A stretch of 64,000 bases of DNA from Rhizobiaceae bacterium CPCC 101076. GTDB taxonomy: Bacteria > Pseudomonadota > Alphaproteobacteria > Rhizobiales > Methylopilaceae. The stretch's first letter is position 1, and every line of letters begins with the position of its first letter. Shown piece by piece: positions 36,463-47,677 of this stretch. Made by a program: the position numbers and the translations under genes. The notes below the pieces were generated by a model that saw only the letters and a program-made list of their open reading frames with translations, ran no database searches and was not told where the DNA came from. The stretch lies in NCBI GenBank assembly GCA_003347645.1, contig QDFX01000017.1, positions 25,009 to 89,008 of the forward strand, in the 5' to 3' direction.

Positions 36463-37704
36463 TCAATGGATATCGAGTCGCGGGATCGCGGTCACGAATC
36501 GCGTTCCGTCAGCTGCCAAATAGGCGAGTTGGGCTTCGATCTCCGACGCGAGGTTCCATGGCAGGATCAGCACATAATCCGGGCCAAGGCCGGCGAGTTC
36601 CGTTGGTGTCACGACCGGAATCCGGCTCCCGGGTAGGAACTTCCCCTGCTTCGCAGAAGAGGCATCGGCAACCGCCACGATGTCGCTCGCCGTGATGCCG
36701 CAGAAATTCAGGAAGGTGTTGCCCTTGGCGGCCGCGCCATAGGCGGCGATCGTACGTCCCTCGGATTTGGCATCGGCGAGAAATCCGAGAAATGCGTCCC
36801 TGATCTTCTGCACCCTTGGCTCGAAGCCCCGGTAGCCGGCCATTTCGTGCATGCCGAGCGCCCGTTCCCGGGCGCGGAACGCTTCGACGGCCGGCGTCTC
36901 CTTCCAGGAGCTGCCATCCTGGCAGACATAGAGCCGCAGCGACCCGCCCTGGGTCGGTAGCGTCTCGAGATCGAAGACCCGAAGTCCGCACCGCCGGAAC
37001 ACCGATTCCGCTGCTACGAGCGAGAGGTAGGAATAATGCTCATGATAGACAGTGTCGAACTTTCCGCTCTCGATCATCTCCATGAGATGGGGGAACTCGA
37101 ACGTCGCCACGCCGTCGGGCGCGAGAAGCTCCGCGAAACCTCGCACGAAGCCGACGATATCCGGCACGTGAGCAAGCACGTTGTTCGCGGCCATCAGGTC
37201 GGCTGGGCCATAACGCTTCCTCAGATCGGCGGCGACTTCGGCCGAGAAGAACGCGCTTTCCGTCGGGATGTCGCGCTCACGGGCCACCGCTGCCGTATTC
37301 GCCGTGGGTTCCACGCCGAGAACAGGGATGCCGGCAGCCTTGAAGTGCTGGAGCAGATATCCGTCGTTGGAGGCGACCTCCACCACGCGTGAGCCGGGGG
37401 TGAGCCCGAAGCGATCGATCATCACCTCGGCATAGCGCCGTGCATGCTCGACCCAGCTCTTGGAGGTGGACGAGAAGTAGACATAGTCCGAGGTGAAGAT
37501 CGCGTCGGCCGGAATGTCGTGATCCGCCTGAACCAGAAAACACTCTTCGCAGACCCGGACGGTGAGCGGATAGCGGCGTTCGTCCTCATCCGCATGCACG
37601 AGGAATGCATTCGCGAGGGGCTGCTCGCCGAGATCGAGGAAGACGTCCCGCAGCTCCGAGCCGCAGGACTTGCAACAGAATCTGCGATCAGTTGAGCTGG
37701 GCAT
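36463..37704 (-). CDS. Sugar C-methyltransferase (TylCIII/NovU type)
   Basis: 413-aa SAM-dependent enzyme with three parts: an N-terminal zinc-binding segment (CCKSCGSEL near residue 10 and VCEECFLVQ near residue 52), a Rossmann SAM domain (VVEVASNDGYLLQHF near 107; ANNVLAHVPDI near 178), and a C-terminal domain with YGAAAKGNTFLNFCGIT near 318. This is the architecture of enzymes that add a methyl branch at C3 of 4-keto-6-deoxy nucleotide sugars. HEHYSYLS near residue 228 contains the catalytic His-Glu pair region. It overlaps rfbG by 17 bases. Confidence 0.9.
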   Translation of the reverse strand: MPSSTDRRFCCKSCGSELRDVFLDLGEQPLANAFLVHADEDERRYPLTVRVCEECFLVQADHDIPADAIFTSDYVYFSSTSKSWVEHARRYAEVMIDRFGLTPGSRVVEVASNDGYLLQHFKAAGIPVLGVEPTANTAAVARERDIPTESAFFSAEVAADLRKRYGPADLMAANNVLAHVPDIVGFVRGFAELLAPDGVATFEFPHLMEMIESGKFDTVYHEHYSYLSLVAAESVFRRCGLRVFDLETLPTQGGSLRLYVCQDGSSWKETPAVEAFRARERALGMHEMAGYRGFEPRVQKIRDAFLGFLADAKSEGRTIAAYGAAAKGNTFLNFCGITASDIVAVADASSAKQGKFLPGSRIPVVTPTELAGLGPDYVLILPWNLASEIEAQLAYLAADGTRFVTAIPRLDIH

Positions 37705-38731
37705 AGTGATCGATCTGATCCAGGGTCACTCGAATGGCGGGTTCGCCATCGCCAACACGGCGATACCAGTCGGCGGACCAGGCGGCGGCCTGCTTCGCGT
37801 CGAGCTTCGGACGCCAATCCAGCAGCGATCTCGCGCGCGCCGCGTCAAGAGCGAGATGCCGCGTTTCCACGACGTCCGGTCGGGGCTCGACCATGATCTG
37901 CGTCTGCCGGTTCAGTCCGTCCAGGAAGGTTCGCGCCATGGTCTCCACGCTGACGGCCTCGTCGTCCGGACCGAAATTGAGGCTCCTGGGGCCGTCCGGG
38001 TCTTTCGCAAGTCTCTCCACATACAGCAGATAGCCTGTCAGGCAGTCCAAGACGTGTTGCCAGGGCCTGACCGCGTGCGGGTTGCGTAGAACGAGCGGCG
38101 TTCCAGCCCGCGCCGATCGCCACGCGTCGGGCAATATGCGGTCCACTGAATAGTCGCCCCCGCCAACGACGTTTCCGCCGCGTGCCGTCGCGACGACGGT
38201 CCCGGTCTTGTCGAAAAAGCTTTTCGCGTAACTCGCAACCGCGATCTCCGTCATTGCCTTCGATGCGGAGTACGGATCACGCCCGCCGAGCGTCGCGCTT
38301 TCGTCGCGAGGCGCTCCGGTACCATCGTCGGCGTATACCTTGTCGGAGGTCACGACAAGGACGACGCCGAGGCCGTCCAGATCACGAAGCGCGTCGAGAA
38401 GATGAACCGTGCCGAGGACGTTCGACGCGAAGGTCTCGACCGGCGCCTGGTAGGATCTCAGGACGAGCGGCTGGGCCGCCATGTGCAGGACCAGATCCGG
38501 CTGAACGCGGTGCACCAGACCGCGGACAGATCCGGCATCCCGCAGATCGACGACATGGTGATCAACCACGGCGTCGAGCCCGGCCTGATCGAAGAGACTG
38601 GGTTCGGTGTCCGGAGCCAAAGCGAGGCCCGTCAGGTCGGCGCCCAAGCGAGACAGCATCGCGGCCGCCCAGCCGCCCTTGAAGCCGGTATGGCCGGTCA
38701 GGAGAACCCTTTTTCCTTGCCAGAAGCGCAT
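37688..38731 (-). CDS. rfbG: CDP-glucose 4,6-dehydratase
   Basis: 347-aa extended SDR converting CDP-D-glucose to CDP-4-keto-6-deoxyglucose. The start MRFWQGKRVLLTGHTGFKGG contains the characteristic TGHTGFKG cofactor loop of the CDP enzyme. Further landmarks: LHMAAQPLVLRSY near residue 83, VTSDKVY near 122, YSASK near 149 and RGGNVVGGGDYSVDRILPD near 175. ATG at 38731, two bases after the rfbF stop. It is the second gene of the CDP-sugar operon. Confidence 0.95.
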   Translation of the reverse strand: MRFWQGKRVLLTGHTGFKGGWAAAMLSRLGADLTGLALAPDTEPSLFDQAGLDAVVDHHVVDLRDAGSVRGLVHRVQPDLVLHMAAQPLVLRSYQAPVETFASNVLGTVHLLDALRDLDGLGVVLVVTSDKVYADDGTGAPRDESATLGGRDPYSASKAMTEIAVASYAKSFFDKTGTVVATARGGNVVGGGDYSVDRILPDAWRSARAGTPLVLRNPHAVRPWQHVLDCLTGYLLYVERLAKDPDGPRSLNFGPDDEAVSVETMARTFLDGLNRQTQIMVEPRPDVVETRHLALDAARARSLLDWRPKLDAKQAAAWSADWYRRVGDGEPAIRVTLDQIDHYAQLN

Positions 38732-38733
38732 CG

Positions 38734-39501
38734 TCAGACTTTCCAAGGCGCCTGCCCGGCGGACCACAGAGCTTCGAGGTGGTTCTTGTCGCGAAGCGTA
38801 TCCATCGGCTGCCAAAAGCCGTTGTGGGGATAAGCCGAAAGCTGCCGATCCCGGGCAAGGGAGTTCAGGACGTCACCTTCGAACGAGGTCTGATCGCCTT
38901 CTATGCGGTCCAGCACGGAGGTCTCCAGAACGAAAAAGCCCCCATTGATGCGGGCATTGTCGCCGGGCGGCTTCTCTATGAACGTCATCACCTCGTCGCC
39001 GGCGAGGTCGAGCGCTCCGTAGCGGCCCGGAGGAATGACCCCGGCCAACGTCGCCTGACGACCATTTCGCTTATGGAAAGCCAATTCCTCGGTGAGATCG
39101 ATGTCCGCAACACCGTCGCCGTAGGTCATGAAGAACGGCTCGCCCGAGACGAGGTGATGCCGGATGCGCTTCAAGCGCCCACCCGTCAGCGTCGCCTCGC
39201 CGGTATCAACGATCGTTACCCGCCACGGTTCGGCAAAGCTCTGATGGAACTCGACGCTGTTGGTCGTCAGGTCGACGGTTATGTCGGATCGATGAGCAAA
39301 GTAGTTCAGGAAGAACTCCTTGATCATGTACCCCTTGTATCCCGCGCAGATGATGAAGTCATTGTATCCGCAATGAGAATACCGCTTCATGATGTGCCAA
39401 AGGATGGGACGCCCTCCGATTTCGATCAGCGGCTTCGGGCGCAGATGCGATTCCTCGGAAATCCTGGTTCCGAGTCCACCTGCAAGTATGACGACTTTCA
39501 T
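38734..39501 (-). CDS. rfbF: Glucose-1-phosphate cytidylyltransferase
   Basis: 255-aa nucleotidyltransferase making CDP-glucose from CTP and glucose 1-phosphate. It begins MKVVILAGGLGTRISEESHL with the GGxGTR nucleotide loop, then RPKPLIEIGGRPILWHIMKR; FMTYGDGVADIDL near residue 127 has the metal-binding aspartate, and INGGFFVLE and GFWQPMDTLRDKN follow. It is the first gene of the operon and thus sets flux into the branched-sugar pathway. ATG at 39501. Confidence 0.95.
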   Translation of the reverse strand: MKVVILAGGLGTRISEESHLRPKPLIEIGGRPILWHIMKRYSHCGYNDFIICAGYKGYMIKEFFLNYFAHRSDITVDLTTNSVEFHQSFAEPWRVTIVDTGEATLTGGRLKRIRHHLVSGEPFFMTYGDGVADIDLTEELAFHKRNGRQATLAGVIPPGRYGALDLAGDEVMTFIEKPPGDNARINGGFFVLETSVLDRIEGDQTSFEGDVLNSLARDRQLSAYPHNGFWQPMDTLRDKNHLEALWSAGQAPWKV

Positions 39502-39596
39502 CTACGACCCTATGACGTGGGGCCGCTCGGATAGCATGTAACAGGCCGACAGGGTAAGGCTTGTGCACAAAGCTCGGCGCGATGGTGGGCGTTGGC

Positions 39597-39625
39597 TTGA
39601 AAGCGCTCCCGCTACCTCCTTACAT
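39597..39625 (+). promoter_or_regulatory. Candidate trxB promoter
   Basis: TTGAAA at 39597-39602 and TTACAT at 39620-39625 with a 17-base spacer, ending about 50 bases before the trxB ATG. It is a fair sigma-70-type match in the only gap between the divergent rfbF operon and trxB. Confidence 0.4.
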
Positions 39626-39667
39626 TAGCGCGAACTCAGGAGCGCGATTGCGTTCCGCTGCTTTTGA

Positions 39668-40642
<975 letters not shown>

Positions 40643-40654
40643 ACCGGTCACATT

Positions 40655-41548
40655 ATGTCGCTCGATTGGGACAAGCTGCGCATCTTCCACGCGGCCGCCG
40701 AAGCAAAGAGCTTTACCCATGGTGGCGACAAACTGGGCCTCTCCCAGTCCGCCGTCAGCCGCCAGGTTTCGGCGCTTGAGCACGAGCTCAAGGTCCCGCT
40801 GTTCCATCGCCATGCGCGCGGCCTGCTTCTGACCGAACAGGGCGAACTCCTGTTCCGCACAACGCAGGAACTGTTCGCCAAGCTCGAATCGACCAAGCTC
40901 CTGCTCACCGACAGCCGCGAGCGACCGCATGGCGTGCTCAAGGTGACGACGTCGGTCGGTCTCGGCGGCGGCTGGCTGGCGCCACTGATCTCGGAATTTC
41001 TCGATCTTTATCCCGAAATCTGCGTCACGCTGATGCTGACCGACGACGAGCTCGACTTGGCCATGCGCGAGGCCGATATCGGCATTCGCCTGCGCCAGCC
41101 GACCCAGTCCGAGCTGATCCAGCGCAAGCTGTTCCCGGTGCATTACTGGGTTTATGCCTCGCCGGACTACATCGCTCGCTTCGGCAGCCCGCGCGACGTC
41201 CAGGACCTGGACAATCATCGCATCGTCGGCTTCGCCGGCCTCGTGCCGAGCTTCCTGCAGCCGCTGAACTGGCTTGCCATGGTCGGCCGCGACGACCGTG
41301 AGCCGCGGCAGCCGAACATGTCGGTCAACAACATGCTCGGCCTGAAACGGGCCGTCGAAGGCGGCGTCGGCATCGGCATCCTGCCGCAATACCTCATCGA
41401 GCCGGATTCGAACCTCGTCCGGCTGCTGCCGAACGCGGAATCGCCGACGCTCGAAGCCTATCTCGCCTATCCGGAAGAGCTCCGCAGCGTCCGCCGCATC
41501 CAGGTCTTCCGCGACTTCCTGCTGTCGAAGGTTCAGGCGTTGAGCTGA
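40655..41548 (+). CDS. lsrB: LysR-family transcriptional regulator, LsrB/VtlR type
   Basis: 297-aa LysR regulator. Helix-turn-helix DKLRIFHAAAEAKSFTHGGD then KLGLSQSAVSRQVSALEHEL in residues 6-48; the effector domain follows (KVTTSVGLGGGWLAPLISEF). The MSLDWDKLRIFHAAAEAKSF start and position directly behind trxB match LsrB of Sinorhizobium/Agrobacterium and VtlR of Brucella, which control oxidative-stress, envelope and host-interaction genes, in part through small RNAs. The symbol rests on synteny and general resemblance, not on an alignment. Confidence 0.85.
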   Translation: MSLDWDKLRIFHAAAEAKSFTHGGDKLGLSQSAVSRQVSALEHELKVPLFHRHARGLLLTEQGELLFRTTQELFAKLESTKLLLTDSRERPHGVLKVTTSVGLGGGWLAPLISEFLDLYPEICVTLMLTDDELDLAMREADIGIRLRQPTQSELIQRKLFPVHYWVYASPDYIARFGSPRDVQDLDNHRIVGFAGLVPSFLQPLNWLAMVGRDDREPRQPNMSVNNMLGLKRAVEGGVGIGILPQYLIEPDSNLVRLLPNAESPTLEAYLAYPEELRSVRRIQVFRDFLLSKVQALS

Positions 41549-41751
41549 GCGTTCCCCTCTCCCGAGCGAAGTCGGGTGTGCCCGACTTCGCCACTTTACA
41601 TCTGAACTCGGGAACACCCGAGTTCAGGGGGAGAGGTCGACTCGCGCAGCGAGCGGGTGAGGGCATGATAACAGCAATGAGCATCGTGCTGCCCTCACCC
41701 CGGAGCGCTGCCGCGCTCTCGACCCTCTCCCGCTTCGCAGGAGAGGGGAAC
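41549..41751. repeat. Interspersed palindromic repeat block downstream of lsrB
   Basis: Several nested hairpins fill the gap: GCGAAGTCGGG/CCCGACTTCGC (41566-41591), TGAACTCGGG/CCCGAGTTCA (41603-41626), an outer CCCCTCTCCC (41554) with GGGGGAGAGG (41627), GTGAGGGCA/TGCCCTCAC around 41659-41699, and CTCTCC/GGAGAG at the right end. The CTCTCCC/GGGAGAGG style is typical of repetitive extragenic elements of this bacterial order. It may also end transcription of lsrB and of the convergent EF-G-like gene. Confidence 0.7.
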
Positions 41752-43797
41752 TCACTCCGCCGCGTGCCTGCTTGCGATCACCTGATCGGCAGATCGTCCC
41801 ACAAGCTCCGCCATATGGTCGAAGCCGGCGGTGAAACTGCCCACGCCCGCGCTGGCCGATCTGATCTCGATGATCAGATCGCCGATTTCCGCCTCCGGCA
41901 AAATCGCCTGCACGACGTCCCAACCCGGCCAGCCGCCGCGCGCATCGAAGCCGAGGATCTGGCCGCGCCGGGCGGAAAGGATCGCGTTGATCTTCGCCGT
42001 GGCGTCGTTCGGCACATAGACCTCGACCTTGAACATCGGCTCCAGCAGAGCCGGCGAGCATTGCGGCAGGCCCTCGCTGATGGCGATGCGGCCGGCGGCC
42101 TGGAACGCGGCGTCGGACGAATCGACCGTGTGGAACGAGCCGTCGACGAGACGCACCAGCACGTCCGTCACGGGGAAGCCGAGCGGCCCCTGTCTCAGCG
42201 CGTCGCGGACGCCCTTCTCGACCGACGGGATGAACTGACGCGGCACCACGCCGCCGGTGATCTTGTCCTCGAAGCGAATGCCCTCGCCACGCGGCAGGGC
42301 TTCGATCTCGAGAACGACGTCGCCGAACTGCCCATGCCCGCCGCTTTGCTTCTTGTGGCGGCCGCGCAGGCTGGTCTTGCCGCGGATGGTCTCGCGATAG
42401 CCGACACGCGGCGCCTTTGACGTCACGGCAACGCCGAAACGCTCGGCAAGCCGCTCGGTCGCGACACGCAGATGCATCTCGCCCTGCCCGTCGAGACGGA
42501 TTTCGCCTCCCTCGCCGGTCTGGCACAGATGATAGGACGGATCTTCCTCGACGAGCTTGGCAAGGCCGGCCGAGAGCTTCACATCGTCCTTGCGCTCCTT
42601 CGTCAGTAAAGTCGCGCTGACAACGGCGTCAGGGCTTTCAACTTCGATTTCGGGAAGCGCCACCGGTCCGGCCGTCACCATCTGGCCGGTCTGGATGCCG
42701 TCGAGTCGCGCCAGTGCGACCGTATCGCCGAGCACCGCCGAGCCGACCTTTACCGAGGCTGCGCCGGTCAGGCGCTGGATCGCGGCGATGCGGGCCTTGG
42801 CACCGTTCGAGCCCATGACGGTTGCGCCGTCGGGGATCGCGCCGCGCATCATCCGGACGACCGACAGCTTGCCGCCATGCGCGGTGTGGACGGTCTTCAG
42901 CACGTATGCCGCGGGATCGCCCTCGCCTGCCATTCCGGCACGGGTCGCCATCGCCGTGATGCAGGGCGCCTCATGACGAAGAGCCTTCAGGAGCCGCAAC
43001 ACGCCGTTGCCGCGCAAAGCCGAGCCGAGCAGAACCGGCACGACGAGCCCCTGTTTCAGTTCGCGCGACAGATCGTCGAATACGCGGTCCTTCGGCGGCT
43101 CGAGATCTTCCAGCAGGGTCTCGAGAAGCTCGTCGTCGTGGTCGGCGAGCTTTTCCAGCATGGCGAAGCGCGCCTCGCGCTGGCGGATGCGCTCGCCCTC
43201 GGCGATGTCGACGATGTTCGACTCCGCATGCTCGCGGTAGACGAAGGCGCGTTCGAGCGCGAGGTCGATATAGCCGGTAATGATCTCGTTCTCCCAGACC
43301 GGAATCTGACGCACAAGGAGCGGCGTGCGTGAGGACGGCTGCAGCATTTCGAGCGCGTCGCGGATGCGCGATTCCGCCTTGTCGATCTTGTTGAGGAAGA
43401 GAAAGCGCGGAATGCCCTGATCTTCGAGGAGCCGAAGGATCTGCTGCAGCGCCGGCACTTTCCGCTCGTCGGCCTCGCAGACAACGACGGCCGCGTCGAC
43501 CGCGGGCAAAGCGCGCCGCATGTCTTCCAGGAATTCCACCGAGCCGGGGCAGTCGACGAAAGTGTAGGCGTCACCGAAGAAGTCGACCGTGGCGACATTC
43601 ATCTCAGTGCTCATGCGATGGGCGCGGGCCTCGGCGCTGGTGTCGCCAATGGTCGTGCCGTCCTCGACATTGCCCGCACGCGGAATCGCACCGGAATAGG
43701 CGAGAATGGCTTCAAGCAAGCTTGTCTTGCCGCTCTGGAACGGGCCCACGAGTGCAATGCATCGCGGACCCGCAACTGGTCTTACGTCTTGGCCCAT
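41752..43797 (-). CDS. Elongation factor G-like protein (FusA2 type)
   Basis: 681-aa translational-GTPase-like protein, a paralogue of EF-G. GTPase motifs: P-loop GPFQSGKTSL near residue 18, DCPG (G3) near 83, NKID (G4) near 137. Domains III-V follow, with RGRHKKQSGGHGQFGDVVLE near residue 474 and FDARGGWPGWDVVQAILPEA near 635. Relative to true EF-G it is slightly short, and the P-loop lacks the AHID-GKTT form. Such paralogues are widespread; their role is not settled and they are often non-essential for translocation. Confidence 0.9.
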   Translation of the reverse strand: MGQDVRPVAGPRCIALVGPFQSGKTSLLEAILAYSGAIPRAGNVEDGTTIGDTSAEARAHRMSTEMNVATVDFFGDAYTFVDCPGSVEFLEDMRRALPAVDAAVVVCEADERKVPALQQILRLLEDQGIPRFLFLNKIDKAESRIRDALEMLQPSSRTPLLVRQIPVWENEIITGYIDLALERAFVYREHAESNIVDIAEGERIRQREARFAMLEKLADHDDELLETLLEDLEPPKDRVFDDLSRELKQGLVVPVLLGSALRGNGVLRLLKALRHEAPCITAMATRAGMAGEGDPAAYVLKTVHTAHGGKLSVVRMMRGAIPDGATVMGSNGAKARIAAIQRLTGAASVKVGSAVLGDTVALARLDGIQTGQMVTAGPVALPEIEVESPDAVVSATLLTKERKDDVKLSAGLAKLVEEDPSYHLCQTGEGGEIRLDGQGEMHLRVATERLAERFGVAVTSKAPRVGYRETIRGKTSLRGRHKKQSGGHGQFGDVVLEIEALPRGEGIRFEDKITGGVVPRQFIPSVEKGVRDALRQGPLGFPVTDVLVRLVDGSFHTVDSSDAAFQAAGRIAISEGLPQCSPALLEPMFKVEVYVPNDATAKINAILSARRGQILGFDARGGWPGWDVVQAILPEAEIGDLIIEIRSASAGVGSFTAGFDHMAELVGRSADQVIASRHAAE

Positions 43798-43934
43798 GGT
43801 GGTAGCTCCCTACCCGGGCGTCAGAGACGTGACCGCTTTACGACGGGCTCCCCACCCCACGCTCAGGCCCGAGGCGCGCGGCCAAGCGCCCGGTCCATCG
43901 ATGGGACACCCGCACGGATACGGACGCAAGACGC

Positions 43935-43969
43935 AAAAAAGGGCACTCCTGAGGAGCGCCCTTTCTTTG
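43935..43969 (-). terminator. Intrinsic terminator of the aspartate aminotransferase gene
   Basis: On the minus strand AAAGGGC-G-CTCCT pairs with AGGAG-T-GCCCTTT, followed by TTTTTT. It lies 54 bases after the aminotransferase stop and upstream of the EF-G-like gene, so the latter must have its own promoter in 43798-43934. Confidence 0.9.
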
Positions 43970-44022
43970 TGCAGGCGATTTAGTCGATTCAGCGCAGCGA
44001 GGCGCGGAACCCCTGCCCCGCG

Positions 44023-45270
<1,248 letters not shown>

Positions 45271-45387
45271 CTAGTGCGCCGAAGCCGAGCGCGCAAGCCG
45301 CAAAATGAAACAGTTTTGCAACAGCCTTTCGACAAACCTGACGGCACGCGCTTGACGACGCTCACGCATATAACGCAAGAGACGCGG

Positions 45388-46026
45388 ATGTTGACTCTTT
45401 ACTCCATGCAGCTCTCGGCAAATAGCTACAAGGTGCGGCTTTTGCTGTCCTGGCTCGGCCGGCGTTTCGAGCTCGTCGAAGTGGACGTCCTGTCCGGCGG
45501 CCACCGCACGCCGGAATTCCTGGCCGCCAATCCGACCGGCCAGGTGCCGATGCTGGTGCTGACCGATGGCCGCCATCTGCCGGAATCGGGTGCCATCCTG
45601 CACTATCTGGCCGAAGGCACCCCTCTCCTCCCGGCCGAGCGTTTCGCCCGCGCCGAGGTGCTGCGCTGGATGTTCTTCGAACAGCACTCGCACGACCCGT
45701 TCATCGGCCAGGCGCGCTGGTGGCTGTCGCTGGTGCGCGGCGGGCGGGAATTGAAGCGTAACCTGCTGGAAGAATGGGAAGACCGCGGCTACCAGGCGCT
45801 GCGGGTGATGGATACCCAGCTCTCCTCACACCCCTATTTCGCTGGCGACGCGCGGAGCATCGCGGACATCGCACTCTATGCGAACACGCATCTGGCGCAC
45901 GAGGGCGACTTCGATCTGGCCCCCTTCCCGGCCGTCCGGGCCTGGCTCGCGCGCCTCGAAGCAGAGTCCGGGCACGTGCCGATCACCTGGACTCCGCAGA
46001 AGGTCGCAGCAGCTCAGCCGGCCTGA
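45388..46026 (+). CDS. Glutathione S-transferase family protein
   Basis: 212-aa protein. N-terminal thioredoxin-like domain MLTLYSMQLSANSYKVRLLL with the likely catalytic Ser/Asn at residues 6-11, NPTGQVPMLVLTDGRHLPES holding the cis-proline and the ES glutathione-contact pair near residue 65, and an all-helical C-terminal domain with YFAGDARSIADIALYANTHL (the N-capping box). ATG at 45388 places the first strand at the N-terminus; the longer frame adds 38 unconserved residues. Substrate unknown. Confidence 0.9.
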   Translation: MLTLYSMQLSANSYKVRLLLSWLGRRFELVEVDVLSGGHRTPEFLAANPTGQVPMLVLTDGRHLPESGAILHYLAEGTPLLPAERFARAEVLRWMFFEQHSHDPFIGQARWWLSLVRGGRELKRNLLEEWEDRGYQALRVMDTQLSSHPYFAGDARSIADIALYANTHLAHEGDFDLAPFPAVRAWLARLEAESGHVPITWTPQKVAAAQPA

Positions 46027-46092
46027 CAAACTTCGTACACCTTATGGTTCAGGGTGACGGCGCGCCGCTGAATGCATACATTGTTGCCGATC

Positions 46093-46923
46093 ATGACCTA
46101 TATCGACGCTTCCCTCGCCACGAACCGCAAGAACGGCCAGATCAGGCTGCACGGCCCCGAAGATTTCGCGGGCATGCACAAGGCCGGCCGGATGGCTGCC
46201 GAAGCGCTCGATCTTCTCGTCGGCAAGGTGAAGCCCGGCGTCACGACCGCCGAGCTAGACACGATGGTGTTCGAGTTCGCCCGTGACAACGGGGCGATCC
46301 CGGCAACCTTGATGTATCGCGGCTATACCAAGTCGACCTGCATCTCGATCAACCACGTCGTCTGCCATGGCATTCCGAACGACAAGCCCCTGCGCGATGG
46401 CGACATCCTGAACGTCGACGTAACCGTTATCGTCGACGGCTGGCATGGCGATTCGAGCCGCATGTACGCGGCCGGTGACATTCCGCGCCGGGCCGAGCGG
46501 CTGATCGAAGTGACGCATGAATCCCTGATGCGCGGCATCGCCGCCATCAAGCCCGGCGGCACGACCGGCGATATCGGCGCGGCCATCCAGGCCTTCGCCG
46601 AAGGCGAGGAGCGGATGAGCGTGGTGCGCGATTTTTGCGGCCACGGCCTCGGCCGCCTGTTCCACGACGAGCCGAACATCCTGCATTACGGCCGCCCAGG
46701 TGAAGGCGTCGCGCTGAAGCCGGGCATGTTCTTTACCGTCGAGCCGATGATCAATCTCGGCCGCCCGCATGTGAAGGTTCTGGCCGACGGCTGGACCGCC
46801 GTGACCCGCGATCGCTCGCTCTCGGCGCAGTTCGAGCATTCCATTGGTGTGACGGAAACAGGCGTCGAGATCTTCACCCTGTCGCCCGCCGGCTACGACA
46901 ACCCGCTTCTCGCCCGCGCATGA
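46093..46923 (+). CDS. map: Methionine aminopeptidase, type I
   Basis: 276-aa dinuclear metalloprotease removing the initiator methionine. Metal ligands: Asp in [20 protein letters not shown] (two aspartates near residues 115-126), His in [13 protein letters not shown] near 189, Glu in [10 protein letters not shown] near 222 and Glu in [11 protein letters not shown] near 253. [11 protein letters not shown] near 93 contains the catalytic histidine. Start chosen at 46093 (MTYIDASLA); 46072 is also possible. radC overlaps its stop. Confidence 0.95.
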   Translation: MTYIDASLATNRKNGQIRLHGPEDFAGMHKAGRMAAEALDLLVGKVKPGVTTAELDTMVFEFARDNGAIPATLMYRGYTKSTCISINHVVCHGIPNDKPLRDGDILNVDVTVIVDGWHGDSSRMYAAGDIPRRAERLIEVTHESLMRGIAAIKPGGTTGDIGAAIQAFAEGEERMSVVRDFCGHGLGRLFHDEPNILHYGRPGEGVALKPGMFFTVEPMINLGRPHVKVLADGWTAVTRDRSLSAQFEHSIGVTETGVEIFTLSPAGYDNPLLARA

Positions 46924-47630
46924 GCACTGAGGAGCCGCGATCCGGATTCGAGGACGCGGCCCCGCATTATCTCGGTCATCGCGATCGACTGCGCAGCCGC
47001 TTCCGCGAGGGCGGCGCCGATGCCCTGCCGGACTATGAACTGCTGGAATTGATCCTGTTTCGCGCCATTCCGCGGCAGGATGTAAAGGGGCTGGCCAAGA
47101 CGCTCATCCGCCGGTTCGGCTCCTTCGCCGAGGTCGTCGCCGCCCCGCCGGTCCTGCTCATGGAAACGAAGGGCATCAAGGAAGCCGCGGTCACCGAGAT
47201 AAAATTGGTCGAGGCCGCCGCCCGCCGTTTCGCCAAGGGTGAGATCGCCCAGAAGCCGGTGCTCGGCTCATGGGCCAAGGTTGTTGATTACTGCCGTACC
47301 GCGATGGCGTTCGCCGACCGCGAACAATTCCGCATCCTCTTCCTCGACAACAGGAATGCACTGATTGCCGACGAGGTGCAGCAGACCGGAACGGTCGACC
47401 ATACGCCGGTCTATCCGCGCGAGGTCGTGCGGCGAGCGCTGGAATTGTCCGCGACCGCGATTATCCTCGTCCACAACCACCCCTCAGGCGATCCCGAACC
47501 CAGCCGCGCGGACATCCTGATGACGCAGAAGATCGTCGAGGCCGCGAAACCCCTCGGGATCAACGTGCACGACCACCTGATCATCGGCCGCGCAGGCCAT
47601 GCCAGCCTCAAGGGGCTCGGGCTCATCTGA
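46920..47630 (+). CDS. radC: DNA repair protein RadC (JAMM/MPN+ domain)
   Basis: 236-aa protein. An N-terminal helix-hairpin-helix-like part ([20 protein letters not shown]) precedes the JAMM metalloprotease-like domain with conserved [40 protein letters not shown] and the metal motif [14 protein letters not shown] near residue 182. The historical DNA-repair assignment is doubtful in this family and the true role is unsettled. ATG overlaps the map stop (ATGA), so the two genes are translationally coupled. Confidence 0.94.
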   Translation: MSTEEPRSGFEDAAPHYLGHRDRLRSRFREGGADALPDYELLELILFRAIPRQDVKGLAKTLIRRFGSFAEVVAAPPVLLMETKGIKEAAVTEIKLVEAAARRFAKGEIAQKPVLGSWAKVVDYCRTAMAFADREQFRILFLDNRNALIADEVQQTGTVDHTPVYPREVVRRALELSATAIILVHNHPSGDPEPSRADILMTQKIVEAAKPLGINVHDHLIIGRAGHASLKGLGLI

Positions 47631-47638
47631 TCTCGACG

Positions 47639-47673
47639 TTTCGTCTCTTCCGCATGCGGAAGAGACGAAATTT
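47639..47673 (+). terminator. Intrinsic terminator after radC
   Basis: A perfect inverted repeat from 47639 to 47670, TTTCGTCTCTTCCGC with GCGGAAGAGACGAAA, is followed by TTT on the plus strand. It lies just after radC and before the convergent CYTH-CHAD gene, whose 3' end it also covers. Confidence 0.85.
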
Positions 47674-47677
47674 GCAT

